NCBI RefSeq assembly: GCF_000445445.1
Contig: NZ_ASXP01000002.1
Span: 372,001 to 436,000, forward strand
Source: Sporomusa ovata DSM 2662
GTDB taxonomy: Bacteria; Bacillota; Negativicutes; Sporomusales; Sporomusaceae
Direction of reading: 5' to 3'
Length of the DNA: 64,000 nucleotides
In this document: piece after piece, positions 8,015 through 14,307 of the stretch
Position numbering within the stretch: the first letter of the stretch is position 1
Layout of the letters: every line of letters begins with the position of its first letter
The notes under the pieces: model-generated
Told to the model about the DNA's origin: nothing
The model's database searches: none
What the model saw: the letters and a program-made list of their open reading frames with translations, nothing else
Position numbers and translations under genes: made by a program

Positions 8015-8207
8015 AATTAACAGGAGAATCTAAATCGTTGTTATCTTCAAATAATAAGCAAATAATGAAAGCTACTATTGCCGGAACAACAACATACATA
8101 CACGCTTCTTTTAGTTCCTGCTTTGTGTTTTTAGCCATTACTTTTTCAAAGGTTTGCATTTCTTCATCGTCGCTACCATTAGTGACGGTTTCTTTTTTGC
8201 CGGTCAT
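8010..8207 (-). CDS. Small single-pass membrane protein, 65 aa
   Basis: I chose ATG 8207 (AGGATGTG upstream) over the longer TTG 8273 frame. The N-terminal 45 residues are acidic and charged, and residues about 34-54 (MYVVVPAIVAFIICLLF) form one transmembrane helix near the C-terminus, giving a tail-anchored topology. The stop lies inside an inverted repeat. No family recognised. The start choice is uncertain; the longer form would add 22 residues. Confidence 0.5.
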   Translation of the reverse strand: MTGKKETVTNGSDDEEMQTFEKVMAKNTKQELKEACMYVVVPAIVAFIICLLFEDNNDLDSPVNS

Positions 8208-8265
8208 AATTTTCACATCCTGTGCATAATTAATCTGGTATTGGCATATCATATATTGGGGAAGT

Positions 8266-8454
8266 TTACTCAAGTAGCTTTTTTATAATTCTGTACTGCT
8301 CTAACATGCTTAGCCGTCGGTCAATCAGCGGTTCAAATCTTAACTCTGTCTGAAATTGGCCTATTTTTCGTTTATGCTGGCATATCGGTCCATACCCTCG
8401 TTCAATAGACTCTTTATCTTTGAGTAATCTGCCGCAAATCTTACAATGTGCCAT
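8266..8454 (-). CDS. DUF6011-like zinc-binding phage protein
   Basis: 62 residues. It begins MAHCKICGRLLKDKESIERG and continues with GYGPICQHKR: a CxxC pair followed by the conserved RGYGP-x-C segment of the DUF6011 type of small phage zinc proteins. It probably binds one zinc ion using a third Cys and a His. It follows the upstream gene by 10 bases and may rely on its translation. Function unknown. Confidence 0.6.
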   Translation of the reverse strand: MAHCKICGRLLKDKESIERGYGPICQHKRKIGQFQTELRFEPLIDRRLSMLEQYRIIKKLLE

Positions 8455-8464
8455 AATAACCGAC

Positions 8465-8686
8465 TCATGCCGCTGTTAGTGCGTTTCCCCGCTCCCAATA
8501 GCAATAAGCCATACCAGCAGCATTGGGCTGTTTAAACTCAAGAAATATAAACGCCATTTTTTTGATGTTCTCAGGAGTAATCTTCATTCTATCAATGCAC
8601 TCAGCAGCGTATTGGTATCCCTTGCGATATTCTTCGCTCTCAGACATCCGCTGTTCATGGATATCAGGATCAAAAAGTTTTGCCAT
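8465..8686 (-). CDS. Hypothetical phage protein, 73 aa
   Basis: A short soluble, mostly helical protein with no recognised motif; it begins MAKLFDPDIHEQRMSESEEY. Its start ATG 8686 has AGGAGGGGT upstream, a standard strong site. It lies between the peptidoglycan-binding protein gene and the DUF6011-like gene in the same leftward operon. No function can be inferred. Confidence 0.55.
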   Translation of the reverse strand: MAKLFDPDIHEQRMSESEEYRKGYQYAAECIDRMKITPENIKKMAFIFLEFKQPNAAGMAYCYWERGNALTAA

Positions 8687-8697
8687 AATAACCCCTC

Positions 8698-9006
8698 CTA
8701 TAATCCAAGTGCCTGCCGGGTTGCAGGTCCTACCGTACTATCAACTTTAAGGCCAGCATCTACTTGGAATTTCCTCACTGCCTCTACAGTAGCTGGACCA
8801 AAGAAACCATCTACTACACCGCAATCATAGCCGAGCAATAAGAGCTTCTTTTGAACAGCTTGTACCCCAGGATCTGGCACTAAAGATGTTGCCGAAAGCG
8901 GTACTATAATAGCCCGTTTCCCACCCCACTTTTCATTAGCATATACATCCAGCACAATCGTTACTGTAAATACGGCGATCAGCGCAAAAACTAATACCTT
9001 ATTCAA
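8698..9006 (-). CDS. Exported peptidoglycan-binding domain protein
   Basis: 102 residues. Residues 1-23 form a signal peptide or anchor (KVLVFALIAVFTVTIVL). Residues about 46-101 are a PG_binding_1 domain: VQAVQKKLLLLGYDCG, VDGFFGPATVEAVRKFQ and STVGPATRQAL. Such domains bind the cell wall and usually accompany a hydrolase, but no catalytic domain is present here. In a prophage early region it may act at the envelope, for example in superinfection exclusion; that is inference. GGAGGG precedes the start. Confidence 0.8.
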   Translation of the reverse strand: MNKVLVFALIAVFTVTIVLDVYANEKWGGKRAIIVPLSATSLVPDPGVQAVQKKLLLLGYDCGVVDGFFGPATVEAVRKFQVDAGLKVDSTVGPATRQALGL

Positions 9007-9033
9007 TTTTCATGCCCTCCATTTGACTACCAA

Positions 9034-9663
9034 TTACCGGGCGTGGTATACTGGCAGTAGAGAATTTTCGTTAAGTCCGGTTGCCGCCGGGCTTTTTTTA
9101 TTGCCTCGAAGGTATCCTTTTTCTTTCATTCTTTTCATTTGCCTAGAGGATATTTCATTAACTGGACGCCGGTAGTATTCTTCCATCCTGACTAATACCA
9201 TCTGATTGATTGTTACAGAGTCGGAAACTGTATCTTCAAAACGCTTCAGAATCTCTTCTTCTTCTTTGGTAAACTGATAATCATTGTCACGATGGCGAAT
9301 TACTTTTTGTGCCTCTTTAGCTAACAGTTGCAATGCTTCAGCAACGTCAACCGCATCTTCTATGATTGATTTTGGGTGTTCGTCAGTACCATCTAGGTAT
9401 GGGGAGTTAATCACGTTACCAGGTATGCGTGATAAAACTTGCATCCATAGCTTTGCTCCCCCAACAGCCGAAATAACAGACCATAATTTATCAGAAGGAA
9501 TCGCCCCTCTACTAAACCAAGAACCAACGGTACCTGTTGCGGTATGAACTTTTGTAGCAATCTGCTGATAGCTGATCTTTCGCACTTGTAACTCGATTTG
9601 TATCAAAGTCAAGATATCTGGCCCAAAAGCAATGGTGTCCGGACTGATCATACTGATATCCAT
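9034..9663 (-). CDS. Phage HTH regulator, first gene of an early transcription unit
   Basis: 209 residues from ATG 9663, behind AAAGGAGGTCAGTT. Residues about 20-65 form a lambda-type HTH (YQQIATKVHTATGTVGSWFSRG). The middle and C-terminal parts are helical and charged, with VNEISSRQMKRMKEKGYLRG near the end. Its upstream region carries two copies of the prophage operator, so it is probably repressed by the S24 repressor during lysogeny and expressed on induction. It may play a CII- or Cro-like part; the exact role is not shown. Confidence 0.7.
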   Translation of the reverse strand: MDISMISPDTIAFGPDILTLIQIELQVRKISYQQIATKVHTATGTVGSWFSRGAIPSDKLWSVISAVGGAKLWMQVLSRIPGNVINSPYLDGTDEHPKSIIEDAVDVAEALQLLAKEAQKVIRHRDNDYQFTKEEEEILKRFEDTVSDSVTINQMVLVRMEEYYRRPVNEISSRQMKRMKEKGYLRGNKKSPAATGLNENSLLPVYHAR

Positions 9664-9680
9664 ATAACTGACCTCCTTTC

Positions 9681-9724
9681 ATTGCAAAATGCAAACTTTA
9701 GTGGATTGAAGCTTTGCGTATAAC
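9681..9724. promoter_or_regulatory. Two repressor operators upstream of the HTH regulator
   Basis: GCAAAATGCAAACTTT (from 9684) and GCTTTGCGTATAAC (from 9711) match the half-sites ACTTTGC and GCAAAGT found repeatedly around the lysogeny switch at 12.4-12.8 kb. Their position just before ATG 9663 and between the elements of a possible rightward promoter suggests control by the prophage repressor in both directions. Confidence 0.6.
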
Positions 9725-9741
9725 ACTGCTACAATAAAACT

Positions 9742-9805
9742 AAATCGGGAGTTTTTACCCCACCCCTTTCCGCCCTGCCATATCCCGGTAGGGCTACTTT
9801 TTTAT
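9742..9805 (+). ncRNA. Candidate short prophage RNA with anti-Shine-Dalgarno segment
   Basis: A possible promoter TTGAAG (9706-9711), 18 bases, TACAAT (9730-9735) would start a rightward transcript near 9742. It would end at a hairpin, GCCCTGCC/GGTAGGGC (9772-9779 and 9787-9794), followed by TACTTTTTTTA. The roughly 60-base RNA contains ACCCCACCCC (9757-9766), the exact complement of the start-site motif of the gene at 391 and one mismatch from the GGGGCGGGGT sites of several other genes. No ORF fits. Expression is not shown. Confidence 0.4.
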
Positions 9806-9906
9806 ACTGCCAGCGCAATTATAAACATGGCTATCAGCAGCCATCGTTGGGTTGGGCTCCATTCATGTTTGGTAGCAAGATCACCACGCCAACGACAATT
9901 CTTCAT
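9802..9906 (-). CDS. Tiny membrane protein, 34 aa
   Basis: ATG 9906 to TAA 9802. The first half is basic (NCRWRGDLATKHEWSP) and residues about 21-34 (RWLLIAMFIIALAV) form a hydrophobic C-terminal anchor. It starts 11 bases after the upstream gene's stop, with only a weak Shine-Dalgarno, so translation would depend on coupling. The coding call is tentative. Confidence 0.4.
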   Translation of the reverse strand: MKNCRWRGDLATKHEWSPTQRWLLIAMFIIALAV

Positions 9907-9916
9907 CTGCTGGCTG

Positions 9917-10363
9917 TCAGTTGATGACTTCATGGTTCACCTCGGCGCTTTCCGGTTGCCGCGTAACGGTTTCAATTATTTCATGGGCGCTTAATTTCAT
10001 TTTCTTTGAATGGAATACATAATAATTCTCAGCCTTCTTGCAAATGCAATAAACCGGATCATCTTCATTCAATAACTCTTTAGCACGTTCCACAGCCTCT
10101 TCAACCGTGCTACACCAGTACTTGTAAACCTCTTCTCCCTGTATAATCATTAGCAGTTTGCCTTTATTGCTGATCTTTACATCAAATTCGTTGTCACAGT
10201 AAATAGAAAAGCGGACTCCGTCAATATCAGACCTATGTGTCTTAGTGCTTTGTATTGAGAGATTAATTAACTCTCCTGGCTTGTCGAAGGCTGGCCCAAC
10301 TGTGACTTTAAAATCTGACCTAACTACACCTGACCAAATAAATGCCTTGCGCTTCTTGCTCAT
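9917..10363 (-). CDS. Hypothetical phage protein, 148 aa
   Basis: A soluble alpha/beta protein with no recognised domain; it begins MSKKRKAFIWSGVVRSDF. The middle contains a helix with EEAVERAKELLNEDD and two nearby cysteines (YCICKK). The start has AGGGGCGGTGGGAGC upstream. It overlaps the end of the next gene upstream by 4 bases. Function unknown. Confidence 0.6.
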   Translation of the reverse strand: MSKKRKAFIWSGVVRSDFKVTVGPAFDKPGELINLSIQSTKTHRSDIDGVRFSIYCDNEFDVKISNKGKLLMIIQGEEVYKYWCSTVEEAVERAKELLNEDDPVYCICKKAENYYVFHSKKMKLSAHEIIETVTRQPESAEVNHEVIN

Positions 10364-10521
10364 GCTCCCACCGCCCCTTTCTGCACTTTCAAATATCTCC
10401 GCCAGCAGGCTGGTTTGTCACAGACATCAACAATCCCGCCCCTAGATTCATCATACATTTGACTGCTCTTGCCTTTTGCAATCTTGGCTCCACAGGCAGC
10501 ACAATATTTTTTCTTTGCCAA
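10360..10521 (-). CDS. Small zinc-finger-like phage protein, 53 aa
   Basis: Start TTG 10521 is preferred because CGGGGTGAGAAG lies directly upstream; a longer frame from 10560 overlaps the previous gene. It has a CAACG knuckle (residues 7-11) and a second pair CDKPAC (34-39), four cysteines in a CxxC...CxxxxC layout that should bind one zinc. The C-terminus is basic. A nucleic-acid-binding role is likely but not shown. Confidence 0.6.
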   Translation of the reverse strand: MAKKKYCAACGAKIAKGKSSQMYDESRGGIVDVCDKPACWRRYLKVQKGAVGA

Positions 10522-10525
10522 CTTC

Positions 10526-10642
10526 TCACCCCGATTTTCCTTTTTTATTTTGCAAATCACGCAGAACGGCCTGAGCCATGATACGAACTGCTGCTAGAAT
10601 CTTAGGATTTAATGGCTTACGTTCTTTGTGTGGCCCTGTCAT
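10526..10642 (-). CDS. Tiny basic phage protein, 38 aa
   Basis: ATG 10642 to TGA 10526; begins MTGPHKERKPLNPKILAA and is helical and basic. AAAAAGGAGGGTAAAG gives a strong standard ribosome binding site. Its stop TGA lies within the Shine-Dalgarno region (GGGGTGA) of the next gene, so the two are probably coupled. Function unknown. Confidence 0.55.
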   Translation of the reverse strand: MTGPHKERKPLNPKILAAVRIMAQAVLRDLQNKKGKSG

Positions 10643-10714
10643 CTTTACCCTCCTTTTTAAATCTATTGATTATAGTGAATAACAACCGGTTTTTGCTGTC
10701 TTGTTATGCAATAT

Positions 10715-10846
10715 TTATTGCTTCGAAGTAATATGTATTGCGAAAAATGACGCTATTAATGCAACAAGAGAAACAACCATCGGAAGCCATTCCGGTATCG
10801 GAAGCTTTTCCACTATAAAATCAATGATTGTCCAAACAGTTTTCAT
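10715..10846 (-). CDS. Tiny membrane protein, 43 aa
   Basis: ATG 10846 to TAA 10715. Residues about 20-37 (MVVSLVALIASFFAIHI) form one transmembrane helix; the short N-terminal part contains VWTIIDFIVEKL. GGGGGAGGTGA lies just before the start. A further GGGGCGGGGT (10866-10875) sits 20 bases upstream without a start codon of its own. It is the first gene of the leftward operon. It may be holin-like or host-directed; nothing decides this. Confidence 0.6.
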   Translation of the reverse strand: MKTVWTIIDFIVEKLPIPEWLPMVVSLVALIASFFAIHITSKQ

Positions 10847-11004
10847 CTTTCTCACCTCCCCCTTTACCCCGCCCCAGCGGCTAATTATATTGGATATTGC
10901 GAAACTTTAGATGACCAACCATAATACGACGATAACTTACAAATTTTTCTATTAAGTTCCTTTATAATTTACAATAAGTGAATACCATATAGAGGAGATG
11001 TAGT

Positions 11005-11994
11005 ATGGAAATTTCTGTAATGATAAATGATGATGGGACTGTTGAAATTGTAGAAGACATGCCTACTGAAAATCTCTCCACTAAACGTGAATTTAAAGGC
11101 AAAAGTTCAACAACAATTTCAAACAATTTTACTATCATAGATATTGAAACAACCGGGTATGATGTTAATTTTGACGAAATCATAGAACTATCCGCAATTA
11201 AAGTTCGCAATAAGGAAATACAAAACACTTTTCAATCTCTTGTTCAACCAGAGATTGAAATCGACGAATTTATCACTGACTTAACAGGAATAACTAATGA
11301 TATGCTAAAATCTGCTCCGATCCTTAATGAAGTTTTGCCGCTATTTTTAGATTTTATTGGCGATGACATCATCGTTGGTCATAATGTTAATTTTGATATT
11401 AATTTTATTTACGATCACAGCCTTCAGATAACTGGTAAACCACTTTCGAATAATTTTATTGATACCCTAAGATTGACAAGAAAACTATTCCCAGATGCAC
11501 CAAACCACAAACTTATAACTCTTGCAAAGCATTTTAAGTTAAATAAATTACCTGCGCATCGTGCAATGGCAGATTGCGAAGCCACCTTAGAACTTTACGA
11601 TTTAATTACTAACAATGTGGAAGAAAGCGGGATAAACTTACCAGAGTTATTTAAAAAAACAAGATACAAAAGAATATGTCCTCAAGTTACTACTACTAAA
11701 ACAACATTTGATACAGAACATCTACTTTATGAAAAATATTGTGTTTTTACTGGCACATTAGAGAAAATACAACGTAAAAATGCAATGCAACTTGTAGTTG
11801 ATCTAGGTGGATATTGCACTAATACAGTTACTAAAAAAACAAATTATCTAGTCTTAGGTAACCTTGAATACTGTAAAACCATCAAAGATGGTCAAAGCTC
11901 AAAACTTAAAAAAGCACAGTCTCTTATTCTTAGTGGATATGATTTAGAAATAATAAGCGAAAATGTATTTTTTAGTTTAATTAATCCAGATTAA
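11005..11994 (+). CDS. DEDDh 3'-5' exonuclease fused to a BRCT domain
   Basis: 329 residues. Residues about 40-205 form a DnaQ-like exonuclease: ExoI DIETTG (46-51), ExoII GHNVNFDINF, ExoIII HRAMADCEAT, which supply the DEDDh acidic residues for two metals. Residues about 235-325 form a BRCT domain (YCVFTGTLEKI, LGGYCTNTVTKKTNYLVLG), like that of NAD-dependent DNA ligase. It should degrade or proofread DNA 3' ends and bind DNA or a partner through BRCT. It is divergent from the phage early operon, AT-rich, and has ATAGAGGAG before the start, so it looks like independently expressed cargo. Confidence 0.85.
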   Translation: MEISVMINDDGTVEIVEDMPTENLSTKREFKGKSSTTISNNFTIIDIETTGYDVNFDEIIELSAIKVRNKEIQNTFQSLVQPEIEIDEFITDLTGITNDMLKSAPILNEVLPLFLDFIGDDIIVGHNVNFDINFIYDHSLQITGKPLSNNFIDTLRLTRKLFPDAPNHKLITLAKHFKLNKLPAHRAMADCEATLELYDLITNNVEESGINLPELFKKTRYKRICPQVTTTKTTFDTEHLLYEKYCVFTGTLEKIQRKNAMQLVVDLGGYCTNTVTKKTNYLVLGNLEYCKTIKDGQSSKLKKAQSLILSGYDLEIISENVFFSLINPD

Positions 11995-11997
11995 CCC

Positions 11998-12039
11998 TCA
12001 CCCAGTTTTTGGCAGCGCCGGTTGCTGTTCTAACAACAT
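11998..12039 (-). pseudogene. Duplicated tail of the Cro-like gene
   Basis: On the minus strand this stretch reads EQQPALPKTG and stop, closely matching the C-terminus of the Cro-like gene at 12407 (DQPTLPRTG and stop). The DNA is similar over about 25 bases. It is probably a remnant left by recombination when the small membrane protein gene at 12055 was brought in. The LPxTG resemblance has no following hydrophobic segment and is not a sortase signal. Confidence 0.45.
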
Positions 12040-12054
12040 TTTGGAGCTGATACT

Positions 12055-12351
12055 ATGGACTTTATGACATTATTATTACTTTTAGGCGGAGCTGGCTTAG
12101 TTTCTTCGATTATCAAATTTGCCACTATGGATTCAGAAGGAAGAGAATTACAGCAAAAGTTTATATCCCTTGGAAATATGAAAGGTAAAACATTAGAAGA
12201 AATTGTAACAGTGGTTGGACAACCTAATGTAGTTTCTCATGGCATTCCTGGTGCAACACTTTATACTTGGTCTGCTCATAAGTACAGTATCTCTATCGTC
12301 TTTATAAACGGTGTTTGTGAGAAAATTGCAAGTGAAATAGCGCAAAGATAA
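12055..12351 (+). CDS. Small membrane-anchored protein with SmpA-like repeat
   Basis: 98 residues. Residues about 4-22 form a transmembrane anchor. The rest (about 38-98) has the order KGKTLEEIVTVVGQPN, TLYTWSAHKYSISIVF, NGVCEKI, typical of short SmpA/OmlA-like (BLIP-fold) domains found in small Firmicute proteins of unknown function. It lies between two copies of the same short sequence (11998 and 12407), so it looks like inserted cargo. The start is preceded by TTTTGGAGCTG. Confidence 0.6.
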   Translation: MDFMTLLLLLGGAGLVSSIIKFATMDSEGRELQQKFISLGNMKGKTLEEIVTVVGQPNVVSHGIPGATLYTWSAHKYSISIVFINGVCEKIASEIAQR

Positions 12352-12406
12352 ATCAACTGCCGTCTCCCTTACCTCGCCCGCTCCAGCGTAGCGGCTGGCT
12401 TGTTGA

Positions 12407-12667
12407 TTACCCAGTTCTCGGCAACGTTGGCTGGTCGGATTTATGTACTTTGCATTTTGCAAAGTCTATGGCGTGTTTAATTTGATCAGTTGACGTCTGC
12501 AACCTCTCAGCAATAATTCCAGCCTCATGCAAACTTATTTCTCTTTTACCTGATACTTTTAAGGATACAGTACTTTCATGCAACTCCAACAAACTAGCTA
12601 CTTCTCTTTGCTTTATATTAGCTTGTTCTAACATCTCTTGCAGGGTTACATCTTTTAATTGCTTCAA
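12407..12667 (-). CDS. Cro-like HTH repressor of the prophage
   Basis: 86 residues from TTG 12667, chosen because TTTGGAGGTGG lies just upstream; the longer frame has no such site. Residues about 8-62 form an HTH_3 domain (ANIKQREVASLLELHESTVSLKVSGK). The gene diverges from the S24 repressor gene and its upstream region holds four operators, the typical cro position. One perfect operator (12449) lies within its own 3' coding part. It ends in the tail DQPTLPRTG that is repeated at 11998. Confidence 0.75.
   Translation of the reverse strand: MKQLKDVTLQEMLEQANIKQREVASLLELHESTVSLKVSGKREISLHEAGIIAERLQTSTDQIKHAIDFAKCKVHKSDQPTLPRTG
12448..12467. promoter_or_regulatory. Perfect palindromic prophage operator
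   Basis: ACTTTGCATTTTGCAAAGT is an almost perfect 19-bp palindrome with ACTTTGC/GCAAAGT half-sites. It lies inside the 3' end of the Cro-like gene. The same half-sites recur at 12685, 12722, 12746, 12774 and 9681-9724. Confidence 0.65.
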
Positions 12668-12683
12668 TTTGAACCACCTCCAA

Positions 12684-12797
12684 ACTTTGCATTTTGTAAA
12701 CTTTATCTTAATTATATCATCGCTTTGCATATTGTCAAGTATAAACTTTGCATATTGTCACGTGATTTTTCTACAAACTTTACGTATAGTAAAGTTA
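12684..12797. promoter_or_regulatory. Lysogeny control region with four operators
   Basis: Between the divergent Cro-like and S24 repressor genes are four related sites: ACTTTGCATTTTGTAAACT (from 12685), GCTTTGCATATTGTCAAG (from 12722), ACTTTGCATATTGTCACG (from 12746) and ACTTTACGTATAGTAAAGT (from 12775). Spacings of about 23-38 bp resemble OR-type operator sets. They should bind the S24 repressor and the Cro-like protein to choose between lysogeny and induction. Confidence 0.7.
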
Positions 12798-12810
12798 GCG
12801 AGGTGATTAA

Positions 12811-13575
12811 ATGTCAACATTAGGAATCAATATTAGAAGATTTCGTGATAAATTTGGATTAACTCAATCTCAGCTTGGCGAAAAAATTGGTGTTGCTGAA
12901 TCTACAATTTCCCTATATGAAAGCGGGAAGCGGGAGCCAGACCTCGCTACACTACAAAATATTGCTAATTTTTTCAAAGTAACAATTGATCATCTTCTTG
13001 GACGTGTTGATGAAGAAAAAAAAGAGCCCTTCCATTCTATACCGATCTATACGTCCAAAGTTCGAGCTGGCCTGCCAATCCTAGTCGATGGCAATGTAGA
13101 AGAATATATAGATATTCCCAATAACATTAAAGCCGATTTTGGCGCTTATGTTGTTGGCGATAGCATGATGTATGTGGGTATTCATAGCGGCGACTTGGCA
13201 ATGTTTAAAAAGCCCAATGGTGATTTACCGATAAATCAAATAGTCGTAGCTTCTGTTGAAAACTACGACTGGGAAGCAAATCTAAAGTTTTTTGTAAAAG
13301 ACAATGGCCATTATGCGTTGCGTTCGGCTAATCCAGAATATGAAGACATTGTCTTTACTGAGAATCATCATATTGTAGGAATATTAACCAATTTAGTAAA
13401 ACAAGCACCTGGGTTACCCGACTATTCGCGCATGCTACGAATCAAAGAAGACTCGGATGAGCGATGGTCTGATGTGGTTTCTTTAGCAGCCAATCATGGT
13501 TTAGAACCTGAGCAGGTTAAGAGCTTGTTACAGATCAATTTGCAGGCTGCTTTTGCGTTGACTAAAAAGCGTTAG
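12811..13575 (+). CDS. Phage repressor, HTH plus S24 LexA-like autopeptidase
   Basis: 254 residues. Residues 6-62 form an HTH_3 domain (LTQSQLGEKIGVAESTISLYESG). Residues about 78-205 form the S24 peptidase: the cleavage site Ala86-Gly87, catalytic Ser118 in VVGDSM and Lys159 in ANLKFF. RecA filaments formed after DNA damage should trigger self-cleavage and prophage induction. A C-terminal helical extension of about 45 residues is unusual. GCGAGGTGATTAA precedes ATG. An operator overlaps the promoter region, suggesting autoregulation. The PBECR-like gene follows 9 bases later in the same transcript. Confidence 0.93.
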   Translation: MSTLGINIRRFRDKFGLTQSQLGEKIGVAESTISLYESGKREPDLATLQNIANFFKVTIDHLLGRVDEEKKEPFHSIPIYTSKVRAGLPILVDGNVEEYIDIPNNIKADFGAYVVGDSMMYVGIHSGDLAMFKKPNGDLPINQIVVASVENYDWEANLKFFVKDNGHYALRSANPEYEDIVFTENHHIVGILTNLVKQAPGLPDYSRMLRIKEDSDERWSDVVSLAANHGLEPEQVKSLLQINLQAAFALTKKR

Positions 13576-13584
13576 GAGCATGAA

Positions 13585-13941
13585 ATGGCTGACATTGTTG
13601 GTTACATCGACTCAAAAGTCGTTTCCTTGCTTTCTTTGCCTATTAGTCCAGGAACACCAATCTTATTAGGCGAAAGCAATATCGAACACATGAAATCAGA
13701 ACATCCAGTAGATTTTGAAAAATACTTCAGTTCCTTAAGCGCTATACTTGCCGAACCCGATTTTATAAATCTTAACCCGCGAGATAACTCTATAAAGTAT
13801 ATAAAGCAACTGGATGAAAATGTAGTAGTAGGCGTCCGTATTTCTAGTAAAGGCAAGGCTTTCGCTCGGACACTGTTTGTATTCCCGCCCTGGAAATTCG
13901 AACAATTCATGACGGGTGGATATCTTATGGAATATAAATAA
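13585..13941 (+). CDS. PBECR3-like phage nuclease-fold protein
   Basis: 118 residues. The order DIVGYIDSKVVSLLSLP, GTPILLGESNIEHMKSEHP, EKYFSSLSAILAEPDFI and KVAV-like strand VVVGVRISSKGKAFARTLFV matches the phage Barnase-EndoU-ColicinE5/D-RelE-like (PBECR3) group. His51 and the C-terminal Arg/Thr would be candidate catalytic residues for RNA cleavage. It is transcribed with the repressor and so expressed in the lysogen. It could be an effector of exclusion or a regulatory RNase; the function in this context is not known to me. Confidence 0.7.
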   Translation: MADIVGYIDSKVVSLLSLPISPGTPILLGESNIEHMKSEHPVDFEKYFSSLSAILAEPDFINLNPRDNSIKYIKQLDENVVVGVRISSKGKAFARTLFVFPPWKFEQFMTGGYLMEYK

Positions 13942-14075
13942 CAAAGGCCACGGCTATTAACCGTGACCTCTTGTGAAAAGACTTTAGGCGGGGTGACTAT
14001 CCCGCATCTCCTACTCAAACCCATTCGGGTTATCCGGCGAAGGCTGCCAGTTCCATCCTCTGAAAGTCTTTTCAT
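13942..14075 (-). ncRNA. Candidate structured noncoding RNA with its own terminator
   Basis: On the minus strand, AAAAGACTTT and AAAGTCTTTT (ends near 14070 and 13976) form a perfect 10-bp closing stem. It encloses three hairpins: CTGGC/GCCGG, AACCC-GAAT-GGGTT and GCGGG/CCCGC, which is a four-way-junction layout of about 95 bases. Downstream, GGTCACGG/CCGTGGCC (13946-13968) followed by TTTGTTATTT is a leftward terminator. No ORF fits and no leftward gene follows, so this is more likely a free RNA than a leader. I could not match it to a named RNA family. Confidence 0.5.
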
Positions 14076-14101
14076 TACAAGCTTATACACTTTTTTATAA
14101 A

Positions 14102-14158
14102 AATATAACATGTTTTTTATTAAAATATGTTATATCTTTGTATAAAATATAACATATC
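14102..14158. repeat. Three copies of ATATAACAT / ATGTTATAT
   Basis: ATATAACATG (from 14103), AATATGTTATAT (from 14124) and AATATAACATAT (from 14146) lie in 55 bp of very AT-rich sequence just upstream of the candidate leftward RNA. They resemble operator sites for a small regulator. No regulator for them is identified. Confidence 0.4.
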
Positions 14159-14242
14159 GTTATAGCGATTGCAAGCTATTAGCTTACACTTTATTTTAGC
14201 AATATGCTTACTAATGGCTAATTCCAAGCATTTGACCAAAAC

Positions 14243-14273
14243 CACAGCACTAATTGGACAAGCTGTGTCCTTA
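14243..14273. repeat. Left copy of a hairpin repeat flanking a pseudogene
   Basis: The stretch ACCACAGCACTAATTGG, ending in ACAAGCTGTGTC, closely matches 14614-14645. Each copy folds as CACAGC/GCTGTG. The two copies flank the broken coiled-coil gene at 14308-14606, as the ends of an inserted or duplicated unit would. Confidence 0.5.
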
Positions 14274-14307
14274 TGTAAAGCCAGAAAGATTATAGGAAGT
14301 GAATCCC

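Noticed and set aside
7996..8229. Plus-strand ORF of 77 aa with AAGGAG before its ATG
   Set aside because: It is antisense to the small membrane protein gene, its product is a hydrophobic low-complexity chain typical of a shadow frame, and the AAGGAG lies inside an inverted repeat.
12407..12433. LPRTG at the C-terminus of the Cro-like protein (and LPKTG at 11998) as a sortase signal
   Set aside because: The motif is directly followed by the stop codon, with no hydrophobic segment or positive tail, and the protein is a DNA-binding repressor without a signal peptide.
13976..14070. SAM-I riboswitch identity for the structured RNA
   Set aside because: GGAACTGGC and GCCGGATAACC recall the S-box core, but the closing stem, missing kink-turn and lack of a downstream gene do not fit.
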